A DNA stretch of 64,000 bases from Mesomycoplasma ovipneumoniae. Lineage in GTDB: Bacteria; Bacillota_I; Bacilli_A; Mycoplasmatales; Metamycoplasmataceae. Shown here piece after piece: positions 9,593 to 21,828 of this stretch (positions within the stretch are counted from its first letter, which is position 1; the number at the start of each line of letters is the position of its first letter). The position numbers were made by a program, and so were the translations under genes. The notes beneath the pieces were generated by a model that saw only the letters and a list, made by a program, of their open reading frames with translations, ran no database searches and was not told where the DNA came from. The stretch lies in assembly GCF_024758565.1 (NCBI RefSeq), contig NZ_CP079199.1, positions 62,001 through 126,000 of the forward strand. The letters run 5' to 3'.

Positions 9593-11194
9593 TTAACTAA
9601 TTTTTACAATTGGATCCTTAGTTTCGATTTTATACCCAATTGATTCAAAAAAGTTTTTAGCATCACGGAAAATTCCCCCTTGATCAGCAAGATATAATGA
9701 ATAAGCTAGTTTTGTTTTTTCTTGTTGGGTATTTCAAGGTGTATTTTCAAGCGAAAAGTAGACTTGTTTTGTGTTATTTTCTTGAACAATTTTATCATAT
9801 AGAGGAGCTAATTTATTATAATATTTGACGGATATTTTTGACAAGTCAGAGCTAACCGCCGGAATTCCAGTATCAATTTTTGGTAAATCTTGACCTTCAG
9901 CATTTATTTGAGGATTATAAAAAGTTCTATTCTCATCCCAACTAACATCAACATTGTAATAAAATTTTGATGAATTTATACTAATTTCGACAATAACACC
10001 AACAGCAAATTTATTAGCATCATTATCTTTTGTCGGAATTACGTTTTTAATTTTATATGATATTCCTGAAATCTGGGTAGGAATTTTGATCTCAAAGTCA
10101 GAAATTTGAACTTGATCTTTAGTTTTTTTGCGGTCAAAATTTGGACTTAGCTCAACAGGAAACATTTTTGCTTGGTTAATTAAGTTAAAATTCTGGAAAT
10201 CTTTAGCTGACCAAAGAAGATTTGAAGTTGGATCTAAAAAACCAGATTTAGTTTGGCCTTGAGTTCTAAGATCATTAAATTGGAAAGATAAATCACCTAA
10301 AGAAGCATTTTGACGGTACAGAATTCCAGCATATCCAAGCAATAATGTTGTATCAATGTCGTCATTTTTTCCGAGTTTTTCAAATTCTTGCTCTTTGCGA
10401 GTTAATCTAGAATTAATATTTTCGCTACGTAAAAGTGTGTTAAAAGTATTAGTATCTTTAATTTTTAGTTGCGAAAAAGTACTTATACTATTTGGGTCGT
10501 TTGATTCAAATTGCCAAACTTGAACCGGATTTTTTGTTAACATTAAGTGAATTAGAAAAAAATCTGGTGAATTTGGATCAATATTTTGAAAAATTTGCCG
10601 TGATGTAAAGGATGTTCTCGCTGAAATACCATCTTTATAAATTTGCGAATCCTTAATTAAATTTGGTTGATCAAGTTGAGTTAAATAAGCCTTAACTAGC
10701 AACATTTTATTTATTTCACGCGCAATTCCGGTTGAAAAATTATTGTATAAAACAATAAAAGCTTGATCATTAAAAGTCTTATTATAACCAACCTGAGGTG
10801 ATAAAAGTGCAAAATCACTGGCTGAAATTGCATTAGTACTTTGTAATTGGGCAATGAATTTTAAACTATAAGTTGGATCCAAACTAATTTGGTAGTTTTG
10901 GTAAAAATCAAAAGCAGCTTTTGCTTCTGCAAAAAATTGCGAATTTGTATTTCTAAATTCGCTAGCAAGTGAATTTGAACCGGTTTTGAAAATATTTTGA
11001 GCTAAAATATTTTCAACATAGGCATTTTCAACAAAATCCTTAACATCATTTGAACTTATTCTTCGGTCTTCTTCAATCCTTTCGGACGAATCAACATTAA
11101 CAGCACAAGAAACTAAAGCACTAAAAGATGTGCCTACAACTAAGAAAAACGGTAATTTTTTTAAAAATTTGTTTTTTTTGGGGTGATTTTTCAC
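9593..11194 (-). CDS. P60-like surface lipoprotein
   Basis: A 533-residue lipoprotein with a basic start, a hydrophobic core and the lipobox ALVSC (Cys30). The GTG at 11194 is chosen because AAAGGAAA precedes it; a TTG five codons upstream overlaps that site. The mature part is hydrophilic with no recognised enzymatic motif. It lies 15 nt after the P80 stop and 25 nt before hinT, so the three are one operon. Assignment to the P60 family rests on gene order (P80-P60-hinT), length and lipoprotein character rather than on a motif. Confidence 0.75.
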
Positions 11195-11209
11195 AAATTT
11201 TCCTTTCAA

Positions 11210-13318
11210 CTAGCGACTAAATCGAAAAAGACTTTCAAGTTTGTCAATTATCGCCTGACGCAACTCTTTTGATGGATCGGCTTTCAATTCCCAACGTTCT
11301 TTTTGATTATTATACCAAAAATCTGCGCTTAAATCATTTAAAGTTGCATTAGAAATATAATCTTGTAACTTTTGGTTAATATTTAAAACTTGAGAAAGAA
11401 CGTAAAAATTCAAAAAATTTTCAGACGATTGTAAAACTGAATTTAAAAAGTCGGTTTTTTCTTGCTCAACTGTCGTTTTTTTTGACTCTAAAAGTTGTTT
11501 TTGATAATTTGCATCACGAACTAAAAGTGACTGAATAAAATTATTATTCGAAATATCGGCAAAAAGCTGACTCATGTTTATTGTTGAATTTTGTTTTGAG
11601 TCAACTTGATTATTAGCGTTTAATTGCAATTGGTGAGAAATTATTTTGTTAAATTCCTCAAGGCTACTAATTTTATTTAAACTCAAAACTTTCATCCCTT
11701 TAGAATCAAGCACTAATTTCAAATTATCACCTAAATTATAAACTAAATGAGTACGATAATCATTTTCATCTACACCAAAAGTTTCTAAAAAAGCTTTCCC
11801 TGCCTGAGTAAGTTCATTATCAGAAAGTCCTTGAATATATGAATGAAGCCGTTGATTTAAACTTCTAATTTCACTAATTGGCTTAGAATTTAACTCAGAT
11901 GGATCAACAAGCAAACTTGGGGCATTTTTAAAAAGTAAATCTTTAAGTTTTTCCATTAAAGTTTTGCTAAATAGTTTTTGTTTTGGCACGCTTGAGCTTG
12001 CATTTTCTAAAAAAGCAAAAATATAGCCAGCTTCATTATTTATTAAAGTTTGACTAAGTGAGGCAATCGGAAGTTGACCTAAAATTTCAGCACTTCTTTT
12101 ATTATTTTCATAATCTAAAGTAGAAAGTAGAATTTTGTCTTGATTATTTTGGGTTGGATCAGTAGAATTTCCACCTTTAAAATTTTCAATTAGTTCCAAA
12201 TTATTGCTAACTTGCTCAGCAAGTGATGATTCAGAACTTGTTTTTAAAACTTTATAAGTTAAAAGTTCTTGGAGAGTTTTTTTATCAACACTTCAAGGAG
12301 ATTTTGCATCTCTTGGATTTGGTTTTGCATTAATTGAAATTTGAGAAATTTCAAAAAAGTTGAAATTTCCGGCCAAAGGCGCTTTTGGATCAAAATAAAT
12401 TTCGTTAATTATTTTAGTCGGATTTACATATTCCTTAATAAAAGAGTTAGTAATAAAAGCGGAAATTTTAGGATCATTTGACACTGAAGTCGGGTTTGGA
12501 CTAACAATATTTGGACCAAAGCCGTTTTTGCCGATCTCAATTAAGCCAGCAAATAATTTTTCGCCTTTTTTATAAACTACTTGTCCTTTTTCGTCCTTAA
12601 TATCATCTTTCAAAATTCGATCTTCAATATCACTTTTAGTAAAATTTTTATTAATTCCCAATTTAAAACGGGCAAAAGCGACATCTTGTGCTGCATTAAT
12701 TGAAAGAGCCTCAACTGCTTGGTCAATATTAACAGCATTATTAAAACGTGGATCTGAATTTAAATACTTATTGAATTCAGTCTCTCAATTATTAAAGCCA
12801 AAAGTGGTTTGGTATCTACTACGCTCATCGTTAAGAAAATTTCGTTGGGATTGACGTATTTCATTAAAGGATTGTAATGTAAACCGGCGGGAATTTCCTT
12901 GAGTTTTGTCAGTGTTTGTGTTATCCCAGGCTGCTTGAAAGACTTTGGATGCTTCATATTCTTGATTATATAAAAATTCAATTAAATATTTTTGAGCTTC
13001 GCGAAGATCATCGCGCTGTTTTGAATTGTCAGATTTAAAAACACTCAATAATTCTTCAACTTTGATATTTTTGTCTGAAATAGGGGACTTAAGAATTACT
13101 ATATCGGATTTAGGATCGCGGATTTCTAGATGATTTGTACCACCACTTGAATAAGACAAAGGAATTCCAACCCCAAGGCCAATTACAGTTAAAAAGCCGG
13201 CAGTCAAAGTAATTGGAATTCAAATTTTTTTGGCTTTAGCTGGCGCTTTTTCTTGTGGTTTTTTTCTTGAATCTGAATTCAAATTGGCAATCTTTTGAAA
13301 TATATTTTGCTTTTTCAT
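11210..13318 (-). CDS. P80-like membrane-anchored surface protein
   Basis: A 702-residue protein with a basic N-terminus, one membrane segment (about residues 32-55, IWIPITLTAGFLTVIGLGVG) and a large extracytoplasmic part; no lipobox. The ATG at 13318 follows AAGGAT. Gene order and size fit P80 of the M. hominis P60/P80/HinT system. The Gln/Asn-rich exterior (QSFNEIRQSQRNF) gives no enzymatic clue. A TATAAT-rich segment at about 13345-13365 is the probable promoter of the three-gene operon and is back to back with the promoter of the gene at 13477. Confidence 0.75.
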
Positions 13319-13476
13319 AAATAAATCCTTAATTTGTACTAAAACTCAAAATTATATTATAATTTAGTAATATTAAAAAACATTTTTTCAACTAGAAAAA
13401 ACACTTATTAAAATATTATATAATTTTAGCATTTTTTATATAATTTTGCTGAAAATATTGCAAATTTGGTTTAAAT

Positions 13477-14820
13477 ATGTTCTATAAAATTGCTTTTATC
13501 GATCTTGATGGTACCCTTTTAGACATTGGAAAGGGGAAAAACGCCCAAATTTCAGATACAAATTTGCATTCAGTAAGAAAATTGGCAAAAGAATGTAAAA
13601 TTGTAATTTCAACAGGAAGAAAATTTTCCACTGATATTGTTAATATTGGCAAAAAAATTTCTGCAAATTTTTATGTTTGTCAAAATGGCGCCGAAATTTA
13701 TGACCAGAATCTAAATTTAATCTTTGAATCCCCCATTAATCAAAAAATTGTAGAACAAATTCTCTCTTTTGCGAAAAAATGAAATATATCAATTTCATTT
13801 GATTCAAAAATTGTTTTTTCTCCTTCAAAAAGCTTTTTGTATCTTTTTTCAAAGCTTTTTTCAAATCTTCAAGTAAAAAACATTAACAAAGTTGATTTAC
13901 CAAAAAGTGTCAAAAAAATTTTGCTTTTTTCACCTAATATTTTTAAAATAAGTAAATTTAGAAAATTTCTTGAGGAATTTTTTTCTGAAAAAATCCAAAT
14001 TTATACTATTGAAAAGGGATTTGTTATTGAAATTACCGATTTTAATGCCTCAAAAGGTCAAGCCGCCGTTTTTATCTCAAAAGTTGCTAATATCTCACTA
14101 AATTATTCATTTCATATTGGCGATTCTGAAAATGACATTTCAACAAAAAATATTGTCCAAACGTTAATTTTGATGAAAAATTCGCCCAGAAAACTAAAAA
14201 AACATGCTCATATTATCGGCTATAAAAGAAAATTCGGGGTAGCAAAAGCGCTTGAAAATTTCATTTTCAACCCAAAATCTATCGCAATAGTTGGGTTTTA
14301 CGCAAGTGGGAAAACAACTTTTTTAAAAGCAGTTGAAAAATTTGGATATTCTGTTTTGTATACAGATGAATTTTATTTTAATTGTTTTTCAGAAAATAAC
14401 CCATGTTTTGAAATAGTTAAAAAGTTTAAACCTGATTTTATTCATAATAATGTCCTAGATAAAAATAAACTTCGCGATTTTATGGTTGAAAGCCAACAAA
14501 ATCGTGATTTTATTGAACAGAAAATCTATCCAATTTTAGAAGAGCATTTAAGAAACAATTATTACCATTTTGTCGAAATACCTAATTTATGGACGAAAAA
14601 TGCCGATTTTCAGGCGTTTTTTTGAAAAACAGTCTGAATTAGCACATCAAGGAAACAATTACTTTTAAACATTAAAGCCAAAAAGGTCAAAAAAGAAGTT
14701 TGACAAAAAAACCAGGCATTAAATGGCAATAAAATAAAATTTTATAATGTCAAAATCTCAAATTCAAAGTGAAAAAGACCATCATTTTTCCCAAAATTTT
14801 TCACAAAAATTTTTAAATAG
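13477..14820 (+). CDS. coaE: Fusion: Cof-type HAD phosphatase plus dephospho-CoA kinase
   Basis: A 447-residue two-domain protein. Residues 1-~265 form a HAD-IIB (Cof) phosphatase: motif I FIDLDGTLLD, motif II ISTGRK, motif IV GDSENDIS. Residues ~268-447 form a dephospho-CoA kinase, the last step of CoA synthesis: P-loop GFYASGKTT with Lys279, then YTDEFYFNCFS and NVLDKNKLRDFMVE, which fit the CoaE pattern. UGA codons (Trp) near the 3' end must be read through to reach the TAG at 14818-14820. No Shine-Dalgarno is evident. The DnaB/D-like gene follows after 20 nt. Confidence 0.8.
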
Positions 14821-14840
14821 GGCTACAATTTCACTTTGCT

Positions 14841-15806
14841 ATGCATTCCTACTATGTAATTTCAAATTCTGATTTTGATCAAAATGATTTAAATAATTTG
14901 TTATATTTTTATTTTCCCGTTGTTAAATTTCAAGGTTATCTTTTGTTCCAATATTTTTTAACTATCAAAAACACAAACGAGCCGATTAACTTTGATTTTT
15001 TGGACAAAATTTACAGTATTAGCCTTGATAATTTTAATAAAACTCGTGAAATTTTGGAATGTTTAAATTTAATTCAAACCTTTTATGATTCCCAAAAAGA
15101 AAAATATTTAATTGAAATAAAAAAACCTTTAAATTCTGAGCAAATTGACAAAAATCCTTATTTAAAACCACTAATCACTGAAAAAATTACTGATAAAAGA
15201 TACTTAAGTTTGATATCAAAATTTAAAAATAATTTTGAAAAATTTGAGTTTAGACAAATTGAGACTGATAAATTCCATAATCTTTCAAAAAAATTTTATG
15301 AAATTTTTGGACAGAACAACCAAAACATTTCAACTATTTTTAATTGTGTTAAAAATATCGACAAAAATGAAGCAAAAAAAGAGTTAAACTTTGAAAAATA
15401 CCACTTATTTTTAACTGGAAATTCAATGAGACCGCGACTTCGGAATGCATTATTGAAATATGTCGAAGAAAGAAGTTTTTCTAATTGAGCGATTAATAAT
15501 GTTATTGAATATTGTTTTAAAGTTGGCAATCAAGTAAAATTTAATTATATTAAAAAGATTCTTGATAATTTGTGAGATGATCAAATTATTAGTGGTTCAG
15601 ATGTTGAAATTGAACTTGAAGAGATTTTTAGAACAAAAATAAATAATAAAAATAAATTTGAAAGTGCAAAAACTAAAAAAATAATTGAACTTGAATCAAG
15701 TGCTAAAAAAATCTCTAAAACAAAAAGTCCTAAAAAATCAAAAGTTGAAACGCCTGAAATGATAAATACAATTTCCTGATTTATTGATGAAAATGAAATT
15801 AATTAA
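14841..15806 (+). CDS. DnaB/DnaD-like replication initiation protein
   Basis: A 321-residue protein with no membrane segment. The N-terminal half reads like the winged-helix region of Firmicutes DnaB/DnaD primosome proteins (YYVISNSDFDQNDLNNLLYFYFPVV...). Near residues 193-235 lies the DnaD-like motif LRNALLKYVEERSFSNWAINNVIEYCFKV, where the helicase-loading protein binds ssDNA. The C-terminus is Lys/Ser-rich. It is followed 14 nt later by a DnaI-like gene, the usual dnaB-dnaI order in Bacilli and mollicutes. Recognition is by motif position and context and is moderately secure. Confidence 0.65.
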
Positions 15807-15820
15807 AAATTAAGTAAAAT

Positions 15821-16783
15821 ATGACAGAAATTCACCCAAAAACTAAAAAAACAACTAGCAGTAATTCCAACAACAAAGAGATAGCAAAATCACTTATTAA
15901 CGTTTTAGAGAAAATTTTAAGTAACGATGATCATGATAGTCTTAAAAATAATCAAGTTATTAAAAATGATAAAAATAACCTTAAAAATGATCAAATATCA
16001 GCAAATTTAGATTATAAATTTTTAGATTTAGATTATGAATCAGCTCTTAAAAATCCAAAATTTGCCAGTTGAATTAAACAACTCAAAATTGATAAAAATG
16101 AGTATTACGAAAATTTAGACCTTTTTTGGCGAGCAACTGAATGGGAAAAGTTTCCTAATTACAAATTTGAAATAATAAGGGCGCCTGAAACAAGAAAACT
16201 TGAAGGAAAATGTATTTTTCTCTGATCAGAAGATAATAAAAAATGAGCTGAATTTTTACTTTTGCCAGAAATAAGTTTTCCTAAATTTAAAGATTTTGTC
16301 AAAATTATGAAGCAACTTAATATTGGAAAATTCGGGCAAATTTTACCTTTATTAGAAAAATTTAAAATTTATTTAAATAAAAACAAAATGAACCAAAGTT
16401 TGGTTTACTGAACTAATTGAGATAGTGTTTCACAAACCTTACTTTTGAAATGTTTTACTGTTTTTTTTGCAATTCGAAAAATTAATGTTGGCTACTTTAA
16501 CTTGTCTGAAATTTGCCAATTTATTACCGAAAACAAGACCAAATTAACCCAAAAACTAAAAAATGTGGATGTTCTAATTGTTGAACTAGATATAATTAAT
16601 AATTATACAACTTGATTTTTGGCTGAATTAGAAAAAATTATTGCCGAAAGAATAATCACAAATAAACTTACAATTTTAAGTTTTGATTCTGATTTTTATA
16701 ACAAAAGTGGCAATCAAAAAATCCCTAACCTTATTAAATATCACGGAATAAACGGCTTTGACTGACTAAACGAACATAATTAA
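15821..16783 (+). CDS. DnaI-like helicase loader with degenerate Walker A
   Basis: A 320-residue protein placed like DnaI (loader of the replicative helicase) and similar in layout: a variable N-terminus, then an AAA+-like core. Where DnaI/DnaC have the nucleotide-binding GDxGxGKT, this protein has TNWDSVSQT (residues 198-206), with no Gly-Lys-Thr. The Walker B-like strand VDVLIVELDII (about 248-258) and the sensor-like KLTILSFDSDF are present. It may therefore not bind ATP. The 3' end is duplicated beyond the downstream element (17581-17640). Confidence 0.6.
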
Positions 16784-16852
16784 TTGTTTTTTTTAATTTT
16801 GGATAAAATATTTAAAATTTGGCTAAAAATTGATATTAAATATTTTTTTACC
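16737..16852. repeat. Left copy of duplication flanking element copy 3
   Basis: Holds the last ~15 codons of the dnaI-like gene and, in shortened form, the 3' end of pepF (TAATTTTGGATAAAATATTT...). The right copy is at 17581-17740 and keeps about 45 bp more, including a terminator hairpin. The identity of the shared parts is high. Confidence 0.88.
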
Positions 16853-17580
16853 CTGAGTTTCCCAGTTTGATGGCAAAATTTCGCTTTTTAGTGAATATAA
16901 ATATGCAAAAATACCCGTAAATCGGTGTTTTTTGACCCAAAATCTTATTTTTTATTATTTTAAAATTAACCTTTTGTAAAAAAAAAAAAAAAAAATGTTT
17001 GGTCTAAAATAAAATTATGTTATAATAAAACTCACGCTAAGAATAAAAGAATAAATTTTTTGATATTAGAATTAAGGAGGACTTGATTATGTTTTTGGCA
17101 CAATAAACTCAGATAATGCCATTTTTTCCATTATGGCTTTAAATATAATGGAATGCCTTAAATTTGACCGTTTAGAAATCTACAAATTTATGGCTTTTAA
17201 TTATTGTTCTTTCAAAACTTCATATATTTTTTTAGGCTCAATGTAAATAAAAACGAGTTTTCTATTTACGTTGAGTTTAAATAGTAGTTGTATTTTTTTA
17301 TGATGTTTGTTATTTTTTCCATAAATTGATTTTTGCCAGTGCTTTAAACTAAAAAAGGTAGTTTAGATATTTTATAATTTTGCTTTTTAAGTTAAAATTT
17401 TAGCTTTTTTAGTTTGCTTTATTTAATTAATAAGTAGATTTTTCTTTCATGAGTGTTAGATTTAAAATTTAGTTTTTTTGCTTTGATACTTATTATTCCT
17501 AAGTTTGCCAAAAAAGTTAAAAAGTGCCTAAAAAACCGGACACTTTTTTAAGAATGTCTTATCAAACTGGGAAACTCGGG
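16853..17580 (+). mobile_element. Dispersed structured element, copy 3
   Basis: 728 bp, bounded by CTGAGTTTCCCAGTTTGATG and ATCAAACTGGGAAACTCGGG, which are exact inverses over 16 bp apart from one base in the outer part. A run of about 18 A (16978-16995), TTGGTC, a TATAAT near 17030, AAGGAGGA ribosome-site-like motif and micro-ORF MFLAQ-stop follow. The three hairpins are all present: TCCATTATGGCTTT...AATGGA, GCCTTAAATTT...ATTTATGGC and CTCAATGTAAATA...TATTTACGTTGAG. Flanked by the longest direct duplication in the window. Confidence 0.88.
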
Positions 17581-17740
17581 ATATCACGGAACAAACGGCT
17601 TTGACTGACTAAATGAACATAATTAATTGTTTTTTTGTTTAAAAATTAAAAAAACATGTGAAAAATAATCACATGCTTTTTTAATTTTGGATGAAATATT
17701 TAAAATTTGACTAAAAATCGATATTAAATATTTTTTTACC
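17581..17740. repeat. Right copy of duplication flanking element copy 3
   Basis: Copies the convergent region between the dnaI-like gene and pepF: the dnaI 3' end (17581-17630), terminator (17650-17682) and pepF 3' end (17683-17740). In effect the whole intergenic region exists twice, once on each side of the element. Confidence 0.88.
17650..17682. terminator. Bidirectional terminator downstream of pepF
   Basis: Inverted repeat aaaaaCATGTGA...TCACATGctttttt with T-runs on both strands. It lies 28 bases beyond the pepF stop. It is missing from the left copy of the flanking duplication. Confidence 0.75.
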
Positions 17741-19534
17741 TAGACGAATATACTCATCAATTTGGCTTTCAAGAAGTGAAAAAGCTTGACGGTACATTTC
17801 TGGATCACTAAGATCAACTCCAGCTTCTTTGAGAATTTCGCTTGGTCAGTCAGACCCACCTTTTGAAAGGAAATTTTCGATGTAATTTTTTATTGCTGTT
17901 TTTCCTTCTTTTTTGTATTTCTGGAAGAAAACATTAGCAGCAAGATAGCCAATCGCATATTTATAAACATAATATCCATAATAATAATGAGGAACAATTA
18001 CGCTATAAATAAAGGATTTTTCGTCAATTTCATCATCATTCGGTTTATATTTTTTAATTATTTGACGGTAAATTTCAACAAAATCATCATATGATCCAGT
18101 TAGTTCTCCGCTGTCCATTTTTTTATATAAAACAGCCTCATAATCAGCCCAAATAACTTGGCGCTGAACTGTAGAAATAAAGGTTGAAATTTTTTGTAAA
18201 ACAATATCAAATTTGAGATTATCATCATCTTGATTTTTCAAAAGATAATCATCAACCATTAATTCGTTAAAGATTGAAGCTATTTCGGCAAGAAAAATTG
18301 GGTATGAACTGTTGTGATAATTTTGGTGTAAATCAGAATAATAAGAATGAAGTGAGTGCCCTAATTCGTGAGCTAAAGTATGAACTGAATTAATTGTAAA
18401 ATCAAAGTTCATAAGAATATATTTTTTTTCAAGACCGTAAGATCCACCAATTGAATATGCTCCAGAACGCTTAGAAGGTACGTAGTGATAGTCAATTCAA
18501 CGATCTGAAAAAGACTTTTTAACCATTTCTACATATTCTTGACCCATTGGTTCTAAAGATTTAAGGACAATTTCTTGGGCATCTTCAACAGAATAATTAT
18601 CTTTAATCTCAACAAGTGGAACTAAACGGTCTCAATGATTCATTTTTGTTCCAAATTTTGCTTTATAAAATTGTTTTTGGGCATGAAAAAATTTATCAAA
18701 AATTGGAAATGCTGCAGCAACATTACTAAATAAGTTTTGCAAATTATCTTCTAAAAACCGATCAGAAGATAAGCTAGCCTGAATTAATGAATCATAATTT
18801 CTTGTCTTTGCATCAACTGAGGCAGATTTAATATGTTGATAAAATAAATTTGCAAAAGTATTTTTGTGTTCCAAATAAGCTGAATAATAATTTTGATAAG
18901 CTAATTGACGAACATGAGGACTTCCGGTTTTTAAATAATTAAAATAATTTGTCGAATTAAGTGGTAATTTATCACCTTTTTCGTCGATAATATCAGCAAA
19001 TTTAGTTTCTGAATTTGAAAGAATTGAAAAAATTTTATAAACTGAAACTTCACCAAAAGATGTTTTTGTAAGATATTCTTCAACTTGATCATCAAGTTTA
19101 TGTTTTTTATTATCAAGTCGATAATTTAAATCTTTTAAATAAGGTTTTACGCGTTCATCATTTATTCAGCTGAGAATTTTTTCTTCATTTTTATAGAAAA
19201 TAACATCAACTGAACCTAATTTAGCCTCAAATTCTGACATTAAGAAAGAAAATTTTTCATTAAGTTGGCTAAAAACAGGGCTAACAACATTTGTGCTTAT
19301 ATTGTTTGAAATGTAATTATAAATTTTGTTATATTTGATCCCAAAGTCTTCTTCAAGTTTTTTAAAATGAAGAAAATTTTCAACATTATCAAATTGTTGA
19401 TCCTTTGTTTCAATTAATTTTTGCGAAATTTGGACTATTTCGGCAAAATTTTCCTCAATTGTTTTGCCTTCAAGTAAGACTTCTAGATCAAAACGGTGCT
19501 TTTCAGGAATTTCTGAATATTTTTTAAATTGCAT
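17711..19534 (-). CDS. pepF: Oligoendopeptidase F (M3 metallopeptidase)
   Basis: A 607-residue cytoplasmic zinc peptidase that degrades imported oligopeptides, of normal length for PepF. The HExxH zinc motif is HELGHSLHS (residues 389-397), followed by the third ligand in FLAEIASIFNELMVDD. C-terminal Tyr/His-rich substrate motif: HYYYGYYVYKYAIGYLAA. The ATG at 19534 follows AGGAGAAAAA. Trp UGA codons occur several times. Its last ~10 codons are inside the duplication that flanks element copy 3. Confidence 0.95.
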
Positions 19535-19656
19535 TTTTTCTCCTTTATTTTTGTAAAATTTCGCCCTTAATTTCCGATATTACATAAATAATATAATTTA
19601 AGGAAAAATTAAATTTAGAATATAATTTTACCTTATTTTTTCAAAATTACTATCCT

Positions 19657-19683
19657 AAAAAAAAAAAAAAAAGGTGTTATAAT
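19657..19683 (+). promoter_or_regulatory. Poly(A)-TATAAT promoter of the MIB-MIP operon
   Basis: Sixteen A (19657-19672), then GGTGT, then TATAAT (19678-19683), 30 bases before the MIB start. A homopolymer directly before the -10 box sets the distance to any -35 element and is prone to slippage, as in known phase-variable mycoplasma lipoprotein promoters. The Shine-Dalgarno GGAGGTG follows at about 19701. Confidence 0.75.
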
Positions 19684-19713
19684 TAAGTAAAACACACAAC
19701 TTGGAGGTGGATA

Positions 19714-21828
19714 ATGACTTTTTTGACCAAAAGAGGCAAAATTGTTCTCTTGGTTGCTGCGCCTATAATAATTATTCCGGTCGCTAGTGCTCTTAATCAA
19801 TATTTAACATCGCTGAATTTTCCAGCTTTTGAAAACACATATTCAAACTCAAGCCCTTCAACAATTGCCAAAAACGAAGTTGATAATGATCTAAAATTCA
19901 ATTCACCAGTTACAAATGCAATTTTTAAGGAAAAAGAAGAGCAAAAACCTAACCAGACTCAAAAAATCGATGATACAAAGCAACCAATTATAATAAAAAA
20001 CACCGAAAAAGTTGAAGAAAAAAAGCCAGAAATTGCCGCTCCACAACAAGCGCCAACTTTAAAACCAAAATTTGCACCTCAAAGTGCAACTTCGGGTCCA
20101 AATTTAATAGTTGGTACTGAATTAAGTCGGCTCACCCAGCTTGCTTTACAACGAAAAGCATCTGGAATTAGTGCTGAAATTAAAAAACTCGAATCGCGGA
20201 TTATTAATATTGAAGCACAAGTAAAAGAAATAAATCGCTTTTATGACGAAGAATATAACAAAAGAAATGGCGATGATGCCCCAGGTTCGCGAAGAAGTTG
20301 AGAAGAAGGTCGCCGACTTAGTTTGTACTCTTGTGAGCCTTCAATTGATTGTCCAGCAATTCGACTTGAGCAAAATAAAGCTGAATTAGAGCGCCTAAAA
20401 CGCGAAGCAGCTAATCCAAAACCGTTGGAAGCCCATGAAATTAAACTTTTAAAACAAGGTTTATTGCCTGATGCTGACAATCCTTATGCTTGAGGTTATG
20501 ATGATGATGCTAAAAATCCAACGCTAAATCGGCTAAAAGCCGAAAATCTTAGCCGAGTTTTTAACACTCCAAGTTATTATTCTCGAGTTTCAAGTTCAAT
20601 TTCGAGCCTTGAATATACCGGTTGGACAAAAACTGATGTTTCAAAAGATTTTGAAAATATTTTTACAGAAAACGGTGTCTCAGGTAATTCAATCCAAATT
20701 TACCAATACACACCAAATGAACAAAACGAAGACCGGGCTAATCGAAGTCCAATAAAAGCAATTGTTCTAAATGCAGATGATTCTAATGCTTTTGATAAAT
20801 TTCAAAAAATTATGAACCAAGCAATCAAGCAAGATAATAAAATTCAAGCTGTTGTTCTTAAAAATGTTGGGTCGCTTAATTCATTGCAAAATATTGATCC
20901 AATTCTAAAATCAATTCCTGATTCAGTTATCAAATTGACTTTATTTTTAAATAATCCAGCTGCAACTCGCGGATTAAGGGGACTTGAAAATGTCAAATTA
21001 AAAGAATTAGAACTCTATTCAGATTCAAATGCCGTTTCACAACATTGATCAATTAATCCAAATGCATTGAAAAACGTTGATTTTATTAGTTTTGACTACC
21101 AAAGTCAATTTCACGTTACAAGAAATGCGGGCGAAAAACTTCCTTCATCAATAATTTTTAACACACTTCGGTTTGACAAAGGCGATGATGTTGCTAAAAT
21201 TAACGAAGGTCTTGAAATTGTTTTTAATTCCAAAATTAACCAACGTGTTTTTCAAGGTAATTTTGGTGGCAAAGGCGGTTGACCGACTTTTTTAGATTTT
21301 TCTGATACTAATATCAAAACTCTAAAAGGAATTTGGTTTGACGAACTTAACCGTGTTTATAATATAAATGTTGAAAACTGACCTGAGCCTTTTGCAAAAG
21401 AAAATTTTGAAGGTGGTCGAACCTTAAAATTCAAGCGAATGATTTTTCAAGCCGACCTTGTTGGTGGCGCGGATGCTTATGTTGTTAATATTTCCGATTT
21501 TGATGGCGCCCAATTTAGCCAGCGGTTAGCTTTTGGCGATCCGCCTCCGCCACCAACTGAAATTCAATTTAGGCGAAATGGTCAGGAAATTTACGGAATT
21601 CCTCTTTATTTAAAAGGTCAAAATTTAACTGGTGATGCAAAAAGTCAACTTGAGTCTTTCATTAGAGCGGCAAATGCTAATGGCCAAAGACGAATTACAC
21701 AAATTTATGTCGAAAGTGATGGGTTAAAATCTCAACTTGGTGGTCAAATTGGAAATGTTTTAATCCAAACTAAAATTGCTAACCAAAACAGTCAACAAGA
21801 AGGAGCTAGCGATGAAATTGAGGTCTAA
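19714..21828 (+). CDS. mib: Mycoplasma immunoglobulin-binding protein (MIB)
   Basis: A 704-residue surface protein that captures antibody at the Fv region for cleavage by the partner protease. The N-terminus has a single hydrophobic anchor (IVLLVAAPIIIIPVASAL, about residues 10-27) without a lipobox, then a low-complexity linker (~30-130). The conserved region includes helical ARM-like segments (LTQLALQRKASGISAEIKKL) and a repetitive beta/leucine-rich part (LKNVGSLNSLQNIDPILKSI, LRGLENVKLKELELYSD). It ends in NSQQEGASDEIEV. It overlaps MIP by 17 nt, so the pair is translationally coupled. Identification rests on domain layout, length and the adjacent DUF31 protease. Confidence 0.88.
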
